From NCBI RefSeq assembly GCF_051020765.1, contig NW_027469340.1, forward strand, positions 1-64,000: a stretch of 64,000 nt of DNA. Reading direction: 5' to 3'. The notes beneath the pieces were generated by a model. The model saw only the letters and a list, made by a program, of their open reading frames with translations. It did no database searches and had not been told where the DNA came from. This DNA is from Lasioglossum baleicum (lineage: Eukaryota; Arthropoda; Insecta; Hymenoptera; Halictidae). Positions 26,601 through 37,044 of the stretch are shown here, piece by piece. The position numbers were made by a program, and so were the translations under genes. How positions within the stretch are numbered: the stretch's first letter is position 1; every line of letters begins with the position of its first letter.

Positions 26601-29600
26601 TATTTCCTACTAAATGTGCCTTGGAATAATTTGCGTGCACGTTTATGACAATATTCTGTTAAATCCTTTGTTATTTTGTAAGGTTAATTGTATACGTACT
26701 TACGCTTGAGTGGTCGTATTGTTGCATTCGGTAGATTCGAGCGACACTACTTGATGGTCTTCGTTAATATCTTTAGCCCTGATTTTCTACAGTATGTATT
26801 TTTTCACAGTCTTTCATTTATTTATACATACATATTATACATTTATACATACAATTTTCTGTTATCCCACTTCCGATTTTTTTCAACATTGCCAGTTATT
26901 AATTCCCAAAACTGTATTGCTTATGAAAAGTGCCTTTGGAACTAGATGAGTGTACGTTGATGACATTATTTTGTTGAACGTATTGTTATTGTACATTACT
27001 GTCTGCAGGCATACCCACGCCTCCGTATCGACACGGCTGGAGCGATCCATAGTTGCGCAAGGTATATCGGAGCGGCACAACTGGATGGACCTTGTTTATT
27101 TTTTATCCATGATTTTGTGTGTTATGCATTTTTTCCTTCTTCCCCATATATTTATATATACTCTACTTTGCTCTTACGATATTTCCGATTTCTTCCAATG
27201 CTTTCAATTTTAAGTTTAAAAAAATGTATTTCACAGTAAATGTGCCATTGGAAATAGTTGAATGTCCCGTTGCGGCAATATCTTGTTAAAATTATTGTTA
27301 TGTTATATAACTATCTGTATACATACCAACGCTGCCGGAGCGACACGAATGGCGATGTCTTGTCGTTGCGTACGGCAGAACGGGGGAACACTACTGGATG
27401 TCCTTCCTTAATTCCTTTAACCTTCACTATGTGCCGTACACATTTTTCCCAACACTTGCTATTTACTTGCTATTTACTTCTATATACTGTAATTTATTGC
27501 TGTGACGTCTTCGATTTTCTTCTCAATTTTTATTTACTAATTTCTAAAATTGTTTCTTCTTTATTAAGAGCGTCTTTGGAATTAATTGAGTGTACGTTTA
27601 TAAGCATACCTTGTAAAATTTGCAGTTACATTATATGTTTTCCTGCACACGTACCTACGCTGCCTAAGCGACACGACTGTCGAGGTACGGCAGAATGGTG
27701 CAAAACTACTGGATGGTCTTAGTTAATTTTGTTGACCACGGCATTGTACCGTATACATGTTTTGCGAGCCTTCCATTTATTTATACGTACTGTAATATAC
27801 TGTTATGATATTTTCGATTTTCTTCGAAATATCAATTTCCAGTTTAAACGATTGTATTTCTGAGTAAAAGTTCCTTTGGAATTAGTTGAGAGTACGTTTG
27901 TTACAATATTTTTTTTCATTCAATGTTATTTTCATGAATGTCTGTATACGTACGTACGCTGTTGGAGCGATACGACTCGTGAGGTTTTGTATTTGCTTAC
28001 GACAGAACGGAGTGGCACTACTGAATGGTCTTCCTTAATTTCGTTAACGTCGATTTTGCAACGAATGCATTTCTTACATGTTATCCATTTATTCATTCAT
28101 ACTATAATTTACTATTATGACATTTTCTATTTTCATCTATAGTTTCAATTTTTAGTGTATATAGTTGTATCTCTTAGTTAATGTGCCTTTGGGAACAGTT
28201 GTGTGTACGTTTATAATATTGTGAGGTAAATCTTAATGTTATTTTATATGATTGTCCGCAAACGTATATACGCTAGCGAAGACATTGCTGGTCAGGTCTT
28301 TTAGTTGCGTACAGTAAATCGAAATTGCATTAATGGATGGTCATCGTTAATTTCGCTAACGTTATTGTGGTTCCTTATGCATTCTTTCGCAGTAACTTAC
28401 TCATATGATATTTTCGATTTTCTTCGAAATTTTCAATTCATAGTTTAAACGACATTGTGTTTTTTAGATGAAGAGTCTTTGGAATTTGTCGAGTGTACGC
28501 AAGTGACGTTAATTTGTTAAATTCATTGTTATTTTACATGATTGTCAGTATACGTTCGAACGCTTCCGGAGCGGCACGACTGGAGTGGTCCTGTAATTGC
28601 GCTCGGCAGATCGGAACGGAAATTTGTTCGGGCTTCGTTAACTTCTTCAACCCTGATTTCGTACCGTATGCATTTTTTTTCTAGTGTTCCATGCATTTAT
28701 AATTACGGTTTTTTAATCTTATTATATTTTCCATTTTCATCGAAAATTTTAATTTAAATTTAAAAGAATATATTTCATTGTAAAAGTGTCCGTGGTATGG
28801 CTTGTGTGTATGTTTATGATATTATTCTGTTAGACTTATTTTTATTTCACGTTTCTGTATTTTGTATTATTGCCTGCAAGCGAACCTACGGCGTAGGACG
28901 GGCAGTACTTGCGAGGCCATGGAGATGCGTAGGACAATACGGAGCAGCGCTACTGGATTGTATTTGTTCATTTCATTAATCACAATATTTAACCGTACGC
29001 ATTCTTTCGCTTTTTTCTATTTATTTCTACAGGATGTAGATTATTGTTGTGATATATTTCATGCTTTCCAAAACTCTCAATTTTTATTATAAAAAATTGT
29101 ATTTCCTACTAAAAGTTTCTTGTGAATTATGTCAGTTGAGATTTATGACAATATCATGTTATATTCATTGTTATTTTATGTGACTGTCTGTAGAAGTACT
29201 TCCGCTCCCGCGTCTACACGACTGACGATGATTTGTTGTTGCCCACGGCAGTTCGGAGTTGCACTACTGGATGGTCATCGTTAATTTCGTTAACCATGAT
29301 TCTTTATCGTATCCATTCCTTGCTAGTCTCCCATTTATTTGTACATACTGTATTGCACTGTTATGATGTTTTCGATTTTCATCAAAATTTTCAATCCTTT
29401 TTTTAAAACATTGTACTCTTCACGAGAAGTGACATTTTAATTAGTTGAGTGTACGTTTATGACATTATTTTGTTAAATTTATTGATATTTGCATGATTGT
29501 CTGCATGCGTACGTACGTTTCCGTAACGACACGACTGGAGTTGTCTTGTTGTTGCGTATGGTATATCGGAGCGGCACTACTGGATGGTCTTTTTTAATTT

Positions 29601-31874
29601 CTATGACCTTAATACAGTACCGTATCCATTTTTCACATCCTTCCATTTATATATACATTCAGTAATTTAATATGTCATATTTACGATTTATTTTTAAATT
29701 TTATATTTTTAGTACAAATAATTGTATTTCATAGTAAATGTTTCTTTGGAATTAGTGAACTGTGCGATTATGACGTTATTTTCTTAATATTACTGTTATT
29801 TAACACGATTTTCTATATACGTACCTACCGTTTCTGAGCCAGAAGGCTGAATTGGCCTTGTGGTTGCGTTCGGTAGATCGTACCCACAGTGTTCTATGGT
29901 CTTTGTTAGTATTTCTATCCATAATATTGTAGCGCATTAATTCTTTCATAGAAATACTTTAAATTCCGTACACTGTAATTTAATGATACGGCACGTACGA
30001 CTGTCATCAAAAGTTTTTATTTTTAGTTGAAAAAATTGTATTTCGTAGTAAGTGTGTCGTTGGAATTATTTGTGCGCACGCTAATGACAATATTATGTTA
30101 AATTATTTGTTATTTTATATGATTGCCTCTATTTGTACGTGCGCTGCCGGAGCAACACGACTGGAGTGGTCCATCAGTTGCGTATGGTCGAACGGATTAA
30201 CATTATCGACATTTTCGTTAATTTCATTAACTTTGATATTGTACTGTATGCATTCTTTCACACATTTCTACTTGCTTCTACATACTGTAATTTACTGTTA
30301 TGGTATTTCGATTATTTTCAAAATATCCTATTTATAGTATAAGAAATTGTATTTCTTAGGAAAAGTGTCGTTGGAAATAGTTGAGTGTACCTCTATGACA
30401 ATATTTTGTTAAATTCTTGGTTATGCTATAGGATTATCTCTATACGTACCTACGCTTTCGAAGCGACACAGCAGCAGTGCTCATGTAGTAGCGTTCGTTG
30501 GATCGGTGCGACACTGCTGTGTGCTCTCTCATTATTTCACTGAACATAATATTGTACCGTATGCATTCTTGCGCAGTTTTCTATTTATTTCTGCACACTA
30601 AACTTTGATATGATGATATTATCTATTTTTCCGAAATTTTCAATTTATATTGAAAAAAAGTTTAACCTTCTTGTAATAGTGTCTTTATAATTCGTCGACT
30701 GTACGTTCAGGACATTATTTTGTAAAACTTAGTGATGCTTTATATGATATTCTCTATATGTGCTTACGTTGCCGGAGGGACACGGCTGGACTGGACATGT
30801 CGGCGCGTACGGCAAATCGGAGCGGCATACTGGATGGTCTTCCTTAATTTCGCTAACCATGGTTTTACTCAGTATGCATTTCTTCCCCATTTTTCCATTC
30901 ATTTATACATTACGTTATTGACTGTTATGATACTTTCGATTCTTTTTCATAATTTTCAATTTTTAGATTAAAGAACTGTTTTTCGTAGTAGAAGTGCCTT
31001 TGTAATTAGTTGAGTGGACGATTATTTCAATATCTTGATATACTTATATTTATATTATATGATTGTCTATATACGTACCTACGCTTCCGGGGCGACAATG
31101 CCATAGTGGTCTAGCAGTTGCGATTGGTGCATCGGACCGTCGCTACTGTATTATCTTCGTTAATTTCTCTAACCTTGATATTCTACCGTATGAATTTTTC
31201 CCATTCGTTCATTTATTTATGCATTTTGTAATTTACAGTTTTGATAGCTTCGATTCCTTCGAAATTTTCAATGTCTATTTAAAAAAATTGGATTTCAAAA
31301 GTAAAAGCGTCCCTGCAATTAGATGATTCTACGTTTGTGACCATACATTGTAAAAAATATTGCCATTTTATTCGATTGCCTGTAAACGAATCTACGTTGC
31401 CGGTGTAACGCGACTGGCGATGTCATAAATATCCGTACTGCGAATCGAAGCGGCCCTACCTTATGATCATCGTAAATTTCTATAACCTTGATATTGTACC
31501 GTATGCCTCCTTTCGCACTTTTCTAGTGATTCATACATACTGTAATTTTCTGTCTTACTACTTAAGACTTTCTTCAACATTCCCAATTATGAATTGCGAA
31601 CAATGTATTTATTATGAAAAGCATCAATGGAATTAGTTAAGTGCACGTTTATGATAATATTATGTTAAACTTATTGTTATTTGATACGATGGTCTGTATA
31701 CGTACCTATGCGTCCGGTGCGTCACGGATGGAGTGGTCTTGCCGTGCATTCGGCAGAGCGGAGCTACAATACTCTATGGACATTGTTAATTACTATAACC
31801 TTAATATTGTACCGTAAGAATTCATAAGCAGTTTTCTATTTATTTCTACATGTGCTAATTTACTGTTATGGTAT
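17660..31874 (+). repeat. Satellite B array, forward arm (left arm)
   Basis: About 45 head-to-tail copies of an AT-rich unit of roughly 314 bp, unrelated to satellite A. Landmarks in order are GTACCTACGCTTCCGGAGCG, ACACGACTGGAGTGGTCTTG, TAGTTGCGTACGGCAGATCG, ACTACTGGATGGTCTTCGTT, CTTTAACCTTGATATTGTAC, CCATTTATTTATACATACTG, TGTTATGATATTTTCGAT, TTGGAATTAGTTGAGTGTAC and TTATTTTATATGATTGTCTG. The spacing of GGATGGTCTTCGTTAATTTC-like sites between about 18,010 and 19,575 gives five periods of about 313 bp. GC drops clearly from satellite A. The array ends at 31,874 in TTACTGTTATGGTAT. Short indels and microduplications are common. No gene is supported. Confidence 0.93.
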
Positions 31875-32000
31875 TGTGACCCCAGCAAAACTACAGCCGA
31901 CGCATCACTGGAACCATCGCCCAGACAGCAACCGTAGCAAAATCAGCCAAAACCAGACGACACGTGGCTAGAAACCGCTTACTCAACCAGAATATTATAG

Positions 32001-32010
32001 TATAAAAACC
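32001..32010 (+). promoter_or_regulatory. TATA-like box inside the LTR-like segment
   Basis: TATAAAAACC lies about 126 bp from the proposed left end. An AATAAA hexamer follows at 32,022-32,027. A TATA box followed closely by a polyadenylation hexamer is common in LTRs, but both motifs are short and could arise by chance in AT-rich sequence. Confidence 0.3.
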
Positions 32011-32207
32011 GAGCAACAACAAATAAAACAGTATATTATACCTCACACGGCACGTTTCTGCATTCGTATACCTGTACTGAAAATGTACGTTAAATATTTA
32101 AAACTATTCAACATCGGTATTACCCTTATTTCACGAAATGAGTATTAATATAAGAAACGTAGTTTCTTTTAGAAATGGGGCACTTCCACCAAGGTTGAAG
32201 ACCGCCC

Positions 32208-32351
32208 ATTTATCTTTTATTTCAATACTTGCCACGTATTTCCCCGTGACAACATTGGTTTATATTTCATTTCATTACTTGCCACGTATTTCCCCGTGAC
32301 AACATTGGTTTATATTTCATTTCAATAATTGCCACGTATTTCCCCGTGACA
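32208..32351 (+). repeat. 50-bp minisatellite, about 2.9 copies
   Basis: GCCACGTATTTCCCCGTGAC starts at 32,231, 32,281 and 32,331, exactly 50 bp apart. The two complete copies are nearly identical, and a partial copy (TTTATTTCAATACTT) precedes the first. The near-identity makes this repeat far younger than the surrounding satellites. The final partial copy ends at the breakpoint with satellite A. Confidence 0.93.
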
Positions 32352-33767
32352 CTGTACTGGCAATAAACACCTTAATTCACGGTATGGAAAATAACGTACA
32401 GATTCACACCATTGTAGAACGTTAAATATTGGCATGTAGTCCAACTATTTACCGAATGCCTTACCTTCCGAGATCCTATCCCGCTCCTTCGAGAGTGTAT
32501 CTTCGTGTTCAGGGAAACAAATTAGTACACACATTCGATTCAGGCTCCTGTATATCAGATATGAGATAGAAGATCGAGGGGCATACCGTTTGAGAACGTT
32601 GCCACATTCTTTGTCGGCCCATAGGCAAAGTCACTAGCTTCTGCTTTCCTGTCATTACTAGTGTCAAGCCTGGTATTCCAGCAGTAAATCCGCTGCACAT
32701 TAATGGCAGTAAAAACGTTAATTCACGATATGAGTATTAAGGTAGAGAGTAAAACTGTTTGAAAACGTTACGCATTGGTACAAGGTCATATTCCATAACG
32801 TATTCCCTACTTTCGGAGAACATGACCTGCTGTATCGTGGGTATAACATCGTGTTCAGAGCTACAAATTAGTACACATTTTAGCAGACGGACAGCTTAAC
32901 CAGAAGATCGACTGTCAATCCGTTCGAGAACGTTACCACCTACATTGAGGATTGAACGGCTATGGCAATAGCTACACCTATCATGTGATTCCGAATGTCA
33001 AACCAGGTATTTCGAAAGTTAATCCGATGGACAGTATTGGGAATAGACACCATAGTTCACGGTTTGGATATTAAAATAGAGCGCCACACCCTTTCAGAAG
33101 GTTACCCATTGTTATAAAGTCAGACGTCATACTGAAGGCGCTACCTGCCGCCAATACCACCCGCTTCACCGAGAATATAACTTCGTGTTCAGAGAAAGAA
33201 TGTAGTATTCAATTCAGTGGCGGACACCTTAACTTCTTGCATAAATTATAAGATCGAGGGCCAAACCGCTCGGCAACGTTACCACGTTCTCTGAGAGTCG
33301 AACGGCTAAGTTAATAGCTTCACATATCCTAGGATTCCGAGAGGCATACCATTCCCATTAAGGGTGTAAATTCGCTGAACGATATTGGAAATAGGCACCC
33401 TAATTGTAGGCATAATATTATAGTAGGGAGGCTAGCCACCGGAGAACATTTCCAACTGTTATAAAGTTATAATCTTTACCGAGTATCTCACCTTCCGTGA
33501 ACCTAACACGCTGTAACGGGAGTATAACTTTTTGCTCAGAGAAGCAAACACGTATAAATTTTAGTGACGAGCCCCTTAGTTTCACGTATAAATTAGAAGA
33601 TCTAGCGTCGAACCTGTCGAGGACGTTACCACCATATATGGGTACCGAAATGCTACGTTAGTAGCTTCGCACATGCTGTGATTCCGAGAGACAAGCCATG
33701 TATGCCGTGAGTAAATCCACTGAACAGTTTCGGTGATAGACGCCTTAATTCACGGATTCAATCTTAG
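32352..33767 (+). repeat. Satellite A island, forward, between two element-occupied breakpoints
   Basis: Four satellite A units trapped between the LTR-like segment and the piggyBac element. The first unit is a close relative of the unit at about 185-400: both carry GTACAGATTCACACCA, AACGTTAAATATTGGCATGT and TAGTCCAACTATTTACCGAA, which ordinary copies lack. The island stops in the CACGGATTCAATC part of the unit, where the TTAA of the normal ATATTAAAG sequence served as the piggyBac target, now TTAG. Confidence 0.9.
33764..33767. other. Left piggyBac target-site copy (TTAG, degenerate TTAA)
   Basis: The tetranucleotide immediately outside the left terminal repeat. It aligns with the TTAA in the satellite A sequence GAATATTAAAG, with one A-to-G change. 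The piggyBac family inserts into and duplicates TTAA. Confidence 0.7.
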
Positions 33768-33786
33768 CACGTTGACGCCGGCGCGG
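33768..33786 (+). repeat. piggyBac left terminal inverted repeat
   Basis: CACGTTGACGCCGGCGCGG, beginning directly after TTAG. It pairs with the reverse complement of the right end at 14 of the first 18 positions. Confidence 0.8.
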
Positions 33787-35075
33787 ATATGCGGGGTCTG
33801 TTTCGTGCGGCGCGCTTCAACTAACGGTCCGTTCCATGGGGTGGCGCCGCACGGCACCAAATTATACTGTTCAATGCTTGCGCCTTAATCCCCACTAGCA
33901 CGTTAACTTCCACTTCGACTCCTCGATGTTTCGATGATTTATTTGCACTCTTCGTCGTTTCGAAGACTCCTTTTGACCGTTTTAAAGAAAGTTTTTTATT
34001 TTCTCCACAATTTTCCATGGTGCGCTTTGAAAACACGTGGAGTTGGCCGAACAGAGGAAATCTTCCCGTATTGGAGTTTTGGGTCCACGGGTGTCCCCTT
34101 GATCTTCGCATAGTACATCTTGAGGGAGGATATGTCCTCTCACGCGGGGGAGTGGTGGAGCGATCCCTCTCCTACAAGGTGAGGCGCCCATACTTCAGGC
34201 ACGTAATATATACAAATTACATGTCATCCAAGCGCCGCGACCGGAGCACTTTCCGCTTGTGTGGCCTTTCGATATTTATGACCCCGCGCTGGGGAACGTC
34301 CTAGAGTGTAGAGCACGTGGCCCTCCCCCTGGCCCATTGTCAGCCATGTTCTCCGTGCCAGAGCCCAAGTTCGGTCACGTAGGGGTTTCGGACTCCGAGA
34401 AGATTAGAATAGAAGTAATAGAACACTTTCAAACGCAATAATTCTTTAGAAATACTGCGACTGATTGTCGCACACGACGAAAATAGTTCTAGGACGTAGT
34501 GTAAGTTTTATGCGTAAATTATGTTGAGTGCGAGCGGCAATTTCGTCGAATCCCCGACTACCGATATCCAGGCGCCCTGGCAAATTGTAACATGCAAAGG
34601 GTCTCTGGGGATCCGCACTAGAGTTTTGTCTCTAGGATCACCAAAGAAAGATATATTGCCGGGCTTAGTGGCCGTGCACCATTGTGCGATTTTCCAGAAA
34701 TATTCCCTTTGCTTAGCCGATCGCGGGCCTAGGGGTGAGCTGCTAGAGGTATGCGAACTTTGACCAGCCTCTGGGCATTCGGCGGCCCAATTAGACGTTT
34801 AGGACCGCCCACACGTAATAATGGAAATCAGTGATTTCTGAGGGAACGAATACTACCACCGGCACTTCTTATATAATGAGTGACCTAGTAAGTGGGGGTG
34901 ATCATTGAGAGTTCAGACAGCGACACGTGGTTTACGGAGAGTTTAGAGTTGACGGCAAGTGAAGAAGACTTTAGTTGGTATACGATGTGAGCATTGTGGG
35001 TTGTGCGAAGTTTTTATGAGGCGCGTGGTCAGTACAGTTCTGAAAGGTTCCCGAGTACACATTTCTTGCAGTACG
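33787..35075 (+). other. Noncoding 5' part of the piggyBac element
   Basis: About 1.3 kb of GC-richer sequence between the left terminal repeat and the transposase promoter. It holds several unrelated open frames on both strands (for example 33,821-34,111 minus, 34,017-34,304 plus, 34,521-34,763 plus). None has a recognisable motif, and none resembles either satellite. The GC-rich start near 33,787-33,860 resembles the right subterminal sequence. The remainder could be original element sequence or a nested insertion. I recognise no gene in it. Confidence 0.5.
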
Positions 35076-35082
35076 TATAAAG
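35076..35082 (+). promoter_or_regulatory. TATA-like box of the transposase
   Basis: TATAAAG lies 88 bp upstream of the first ATG of the transposase. That is compatible with a transcription start near 35,105 and a 5' leader of about 60 bp. The call is by position and motif only. Confidence 0.45.
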
Positions 35083-35163
35083 GTAGTATGAAGTTTCCTT
35101 CCTTCTAGAAAGGCGGTTATCATTCTTCATTTTTCATTTTTGCCCACCTAAATATTAGATAAA

Positions 35164-36794
35164 ATGGATGTGGAATTCAGTAATTCGTCTGCTGAATCTG
35201 TATCTGGAATCATGCGAAATGGACGACGAAATAGATCAATTTCATCATCATCATCATCGTACACGGCACGCGATAGGAGTACGACGGAAGATGAAGTTTC
35301 GGAGTCTGGTGTAGGGGATCAAGATGATGATGCGGAACGGCGGAAAATAGCTGTAAAATTTGACTCAGAGGAAGAGTATTCAGAAGAAGAAGATCTACTG
35401 ATCAAGGAGACGGACTGCGACGATCGAGTTGCATTATATAAATTATTCTTCACGGACGAAATATTGGAGATCATCGTAGAAGAGACGAATAGGTGTGCTG
35501 CTCAGTGCATAGCGAATGCAGCATATGGCAGTAGATAACATCAACAAGCATGGAACCCCATTACGAAAAGTGAATTGAATACCTTTATTGGTATCGTGCT
35601 TGATATGCGTGTAGTGCAGGTTCCCGAAATTCGACTATATTGGTCCAAAAAGGCGATGTATGCGAATGCGCGTATAATGAAAGCAATGAAACGCGATCGA
35701 TTCTTAGCTATATTGGAGTTCTTGCACTTTTCTGGTAATGCTACGGCTAAAACCGAGGATCGGTTACACAAAATCCGAAATGTGCTGCATAAAATTCTTC
35801 GTGCATTCCAAGATGCAGTAAAACCCGGTAAAAGTATAGTAAGTGACGAAATTATGGTTCCGTGGACAGGGCGCCTTAATTTTCTTCAATATATACCAGG
35901 TAAGCGGCACAAGTACGGAATAAAACTGTACAAATTCTGTCTTCCGGACGGATGTGCATATTTATTCCGGATGAATTGAAACGTGAATTCTAAAAGCACA
36001 TTCTCATGATGTAGTCATGCCATTGATACGAGATCTATTATTCAAGGGCCGGATTTTATATACCGACAGTTTTTATACATGTATTCCTTTAGTCTAAGAT
36101 CTTCTCACCAAAGCAACATATATTTGCAATACATTCAAAATGAATAGAAAGTTTCTACCGCCACATGCAAAGCAGAAACAGAAACGGGGCAACATTATAT
36201 ACCTTCGAAAATCAGAGCGGCGTGAAATTTTTAAAGTGGACCAACAAAAGTCCCATCTATATGTAAACCACTTCGAGATCTCACAATTGCGCCATTATTC
36301 GTGGCAAAGATGATAAATTAAAACCAGGCACCGCTTTTCCAACAATACTGCGAAGGAGAGAGTTGATATATCAGATGAAATGTGTTCCTGTTATAGATGT
36401 TAACGGAAAACGGTAGAATGGTATAGAAAAGTTATTATGGAGCTAATTTGCGGGACCTCTTTAGTAAATGCATGGTAAATCCACAAACAGTGGGGAACCA
36501 AGCGTTACTAAATCAATAATGTAGAGAGAAAATTATTGACTATCCATTGACGAGTGTTGAGAATCCCTCTAGTGCAGAGCTAGTAGGATGTAGTCGGAAA
36601 AAACATTTTTTAAGTTCACACCGAGGGCCCGCTGGGAAGATGAGGAAAAGATGTAACGATTGTTGCAAACGCTTAAAAAACTTAAAGGGTACATAGTTCG
36701 CCATAAACAAAACAAAAAAAGTAATGACCTTTTGTGGCAGTTGTCCGGATACGCGGCACCTTGTTTAGAATGTTTTAAAAAATTACATCGGTAA
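35164..36794 (+). pseudogene. piggyBac-type transposase (DDE_Tnp_1_7 family), inactivated
   Basis: Remnant of the transposase that cuts and pastes the element at TTAA. The start is the first ATG, opening MDVEFSNSS, followed by a Ser-rich and acidic N-terminus and the piggyBac-like block FFTDEILEIIVEETN. An in-frame TAA at 35,536-35,538 interrupts it. The same frame then resumes with WNPITKSELNTFIGI through the first catalytic Asp in SDEIMVPWTGR (codon 35,845-35,847) and KLYKFCLPDG. A frameshift near 35,970-35,998 moves the frame by one. The second Asp then appears in ILYTDSFYT (codon 36,065-36,067), soon followed by TAA. Downstream, VPVID (about 36,385-36,400) is followed almost at once by RWYRKVIMELICGTSLVNAW (from about 36,416). 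The GGVD segment with the third catalytic Asp (D447 in the founding piggyBac protein) is therefore deleted. The C-terminal cysteine-rich zinc-binding domain is still readable in pieces: CNDCC, CGSCPD, then PCLECFKKLHR ending at TAA 36,792-36,794. At least two stops, several frameshifts and one internal deletion leave no function. Confidence 0.9.
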
Positions 36795-36876
36795 CATAAG
36801 TCGTTGTTTGTACATTACGTATTTTGTGTCAAATGTTTGATTATAAGGTAGATATGTTAATGTATAATGTTAAATT

Positions 36877-36882
36877 AATAAA
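36877..36882 (+). terminator. Polyadenylation signal of the transposase
   Basis: An AATAAA hexamer in ATTAATAAAATAAC, 83 bp after the ancestral stop codon. It fits a short 3' untranslated region inside the element. Confidence 0.5.
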
Positions 36883-36930
36883 ATAACATTTTGTACTGCG
36901 CATTTATAGATAATCATACGTGGCCCATCG

Positions 36931-37016
36931 GTGATGCATGCCCCGCCGCGGAACAATCTAGTATGGGCCACCGGCTGTTCATGCCGCCGCAGGGAACAGA
37001 CAAGGATGGGCCACCG
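36931..37016 (+). repeat. 43-bp subterminal tandem repeat of the piggyBac right end, two copies
   Basis: Two adjacent 43-bp units, 36,931-36,973 and 36,974-37,016, each ending in ATGGGCCACCG and containing CATGCC, GCCGC and GGAACA. A third partial motif in opposite sense (GTGGCCCATCGG) lies at 36,919-36,930. Subterminal repeats are typical transposase-binding sites in piggyBac-type elements. That role is inferred here from position. Confidence 0.8.
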
Positions 37017-37021
37017 ATGAG

Positions 37022-37040
37022 TCGGGCGGGAGTCATCGTG
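37022..37040 (-). repeat. piggyBac right terminal inverted repeat
   Basis: Reads CACGATGACTCCCGCCCGA on the minus strand and ends directly against TTAA. It is imperfectly complementary to the left end. Confidence 0.8.
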
Positions 37041-37044
37041 TTAA
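37041..37044. other. Right piggyBac target-site copy (TTAA)
   Basis: An intact TTAA directly outside the right terminal repeat, followed by ATTACAGTAT of inverted satellite B. The corresponding normal B sequence is AGTAAATTACAG. Confidence 0.8.

Larger units (their letters stand above)
31875..32351 (+). mobile_element. Probable solo LTR or LTR fragment between satellites B and A
   Basis: This 477-bp segment resembles neither satellite. It opens with TGTGACCCC and closes with CCCCGTGACA, giving the TG...CA ends typical of retrotransposon LTRs. It carries a TATA-like TATAAAAACC at 32,001-32,010 and an AATAAA at 32,022-32,027, and its 3' part is a 50-bp tandem repeat. There is no target-site duplication: the left flank (GGTAT) is satellite B and the right flank (CTGTA) is satellite A. 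It has no coding capacity, and no matching second LTR or internal region is in the window. It could instead be an unrelated unique segment. The LTR reading rests on end sequence and promoter-like motifs only. Confidence 0.42.
33768..37040 (+). mobile_element. Degenerate piggyBac-family DNA transposon
   Basis: A 3,273-bp element with imperfect terminal inverted repeats: CACGTTGACGCCGGCGCG on the left against CACGATGACTCCCGCCCG on the right strand, 14 of 18 matching. The right end abuts TTAA and the left end TTAG. The interior holds a broken piggyBac-type transposase reading rightward, a TATA-like box upstream and an AATAAA downstream. A further similar stretch (CTGTTTCGTGCGGCG left, CTGTTCCCTGCGGCG right strand) lies just inside each end. 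Autonomous piggyBac elements are usually about 2.4-2.5 kb, so this copy is long. The extra length is in the noncoding 5' part. The left flank is satellite A and the right flank is inverted satellite B, so it sits exactly on a rearrangement breakpoint. Stops, frameshifts and a lost catalytic motif make it immobile by itself. Confidence 0.87.

Noticed and set aside
17660..31874. Satellite B as a dimer of two halves of about 157 bp, like A
   Set aside because: Apart from the short 45-bp duplication, the two halves of the B consensus do not align convincingly. Similarity between the AT-rich parts is what base composition alone would give.
33821..34763. Open frames inside the 5' part of the piggyBac element (33,821-34,111 and 33,982-34,191 minus; 34,017-34,304, 34,259-34,441 and 34,521-34,763 plus)
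   Set aside because: They overlap on opposite strands, have no family motif I can recognise, and lie in GC-richer sequence where long open frames occur by chance.
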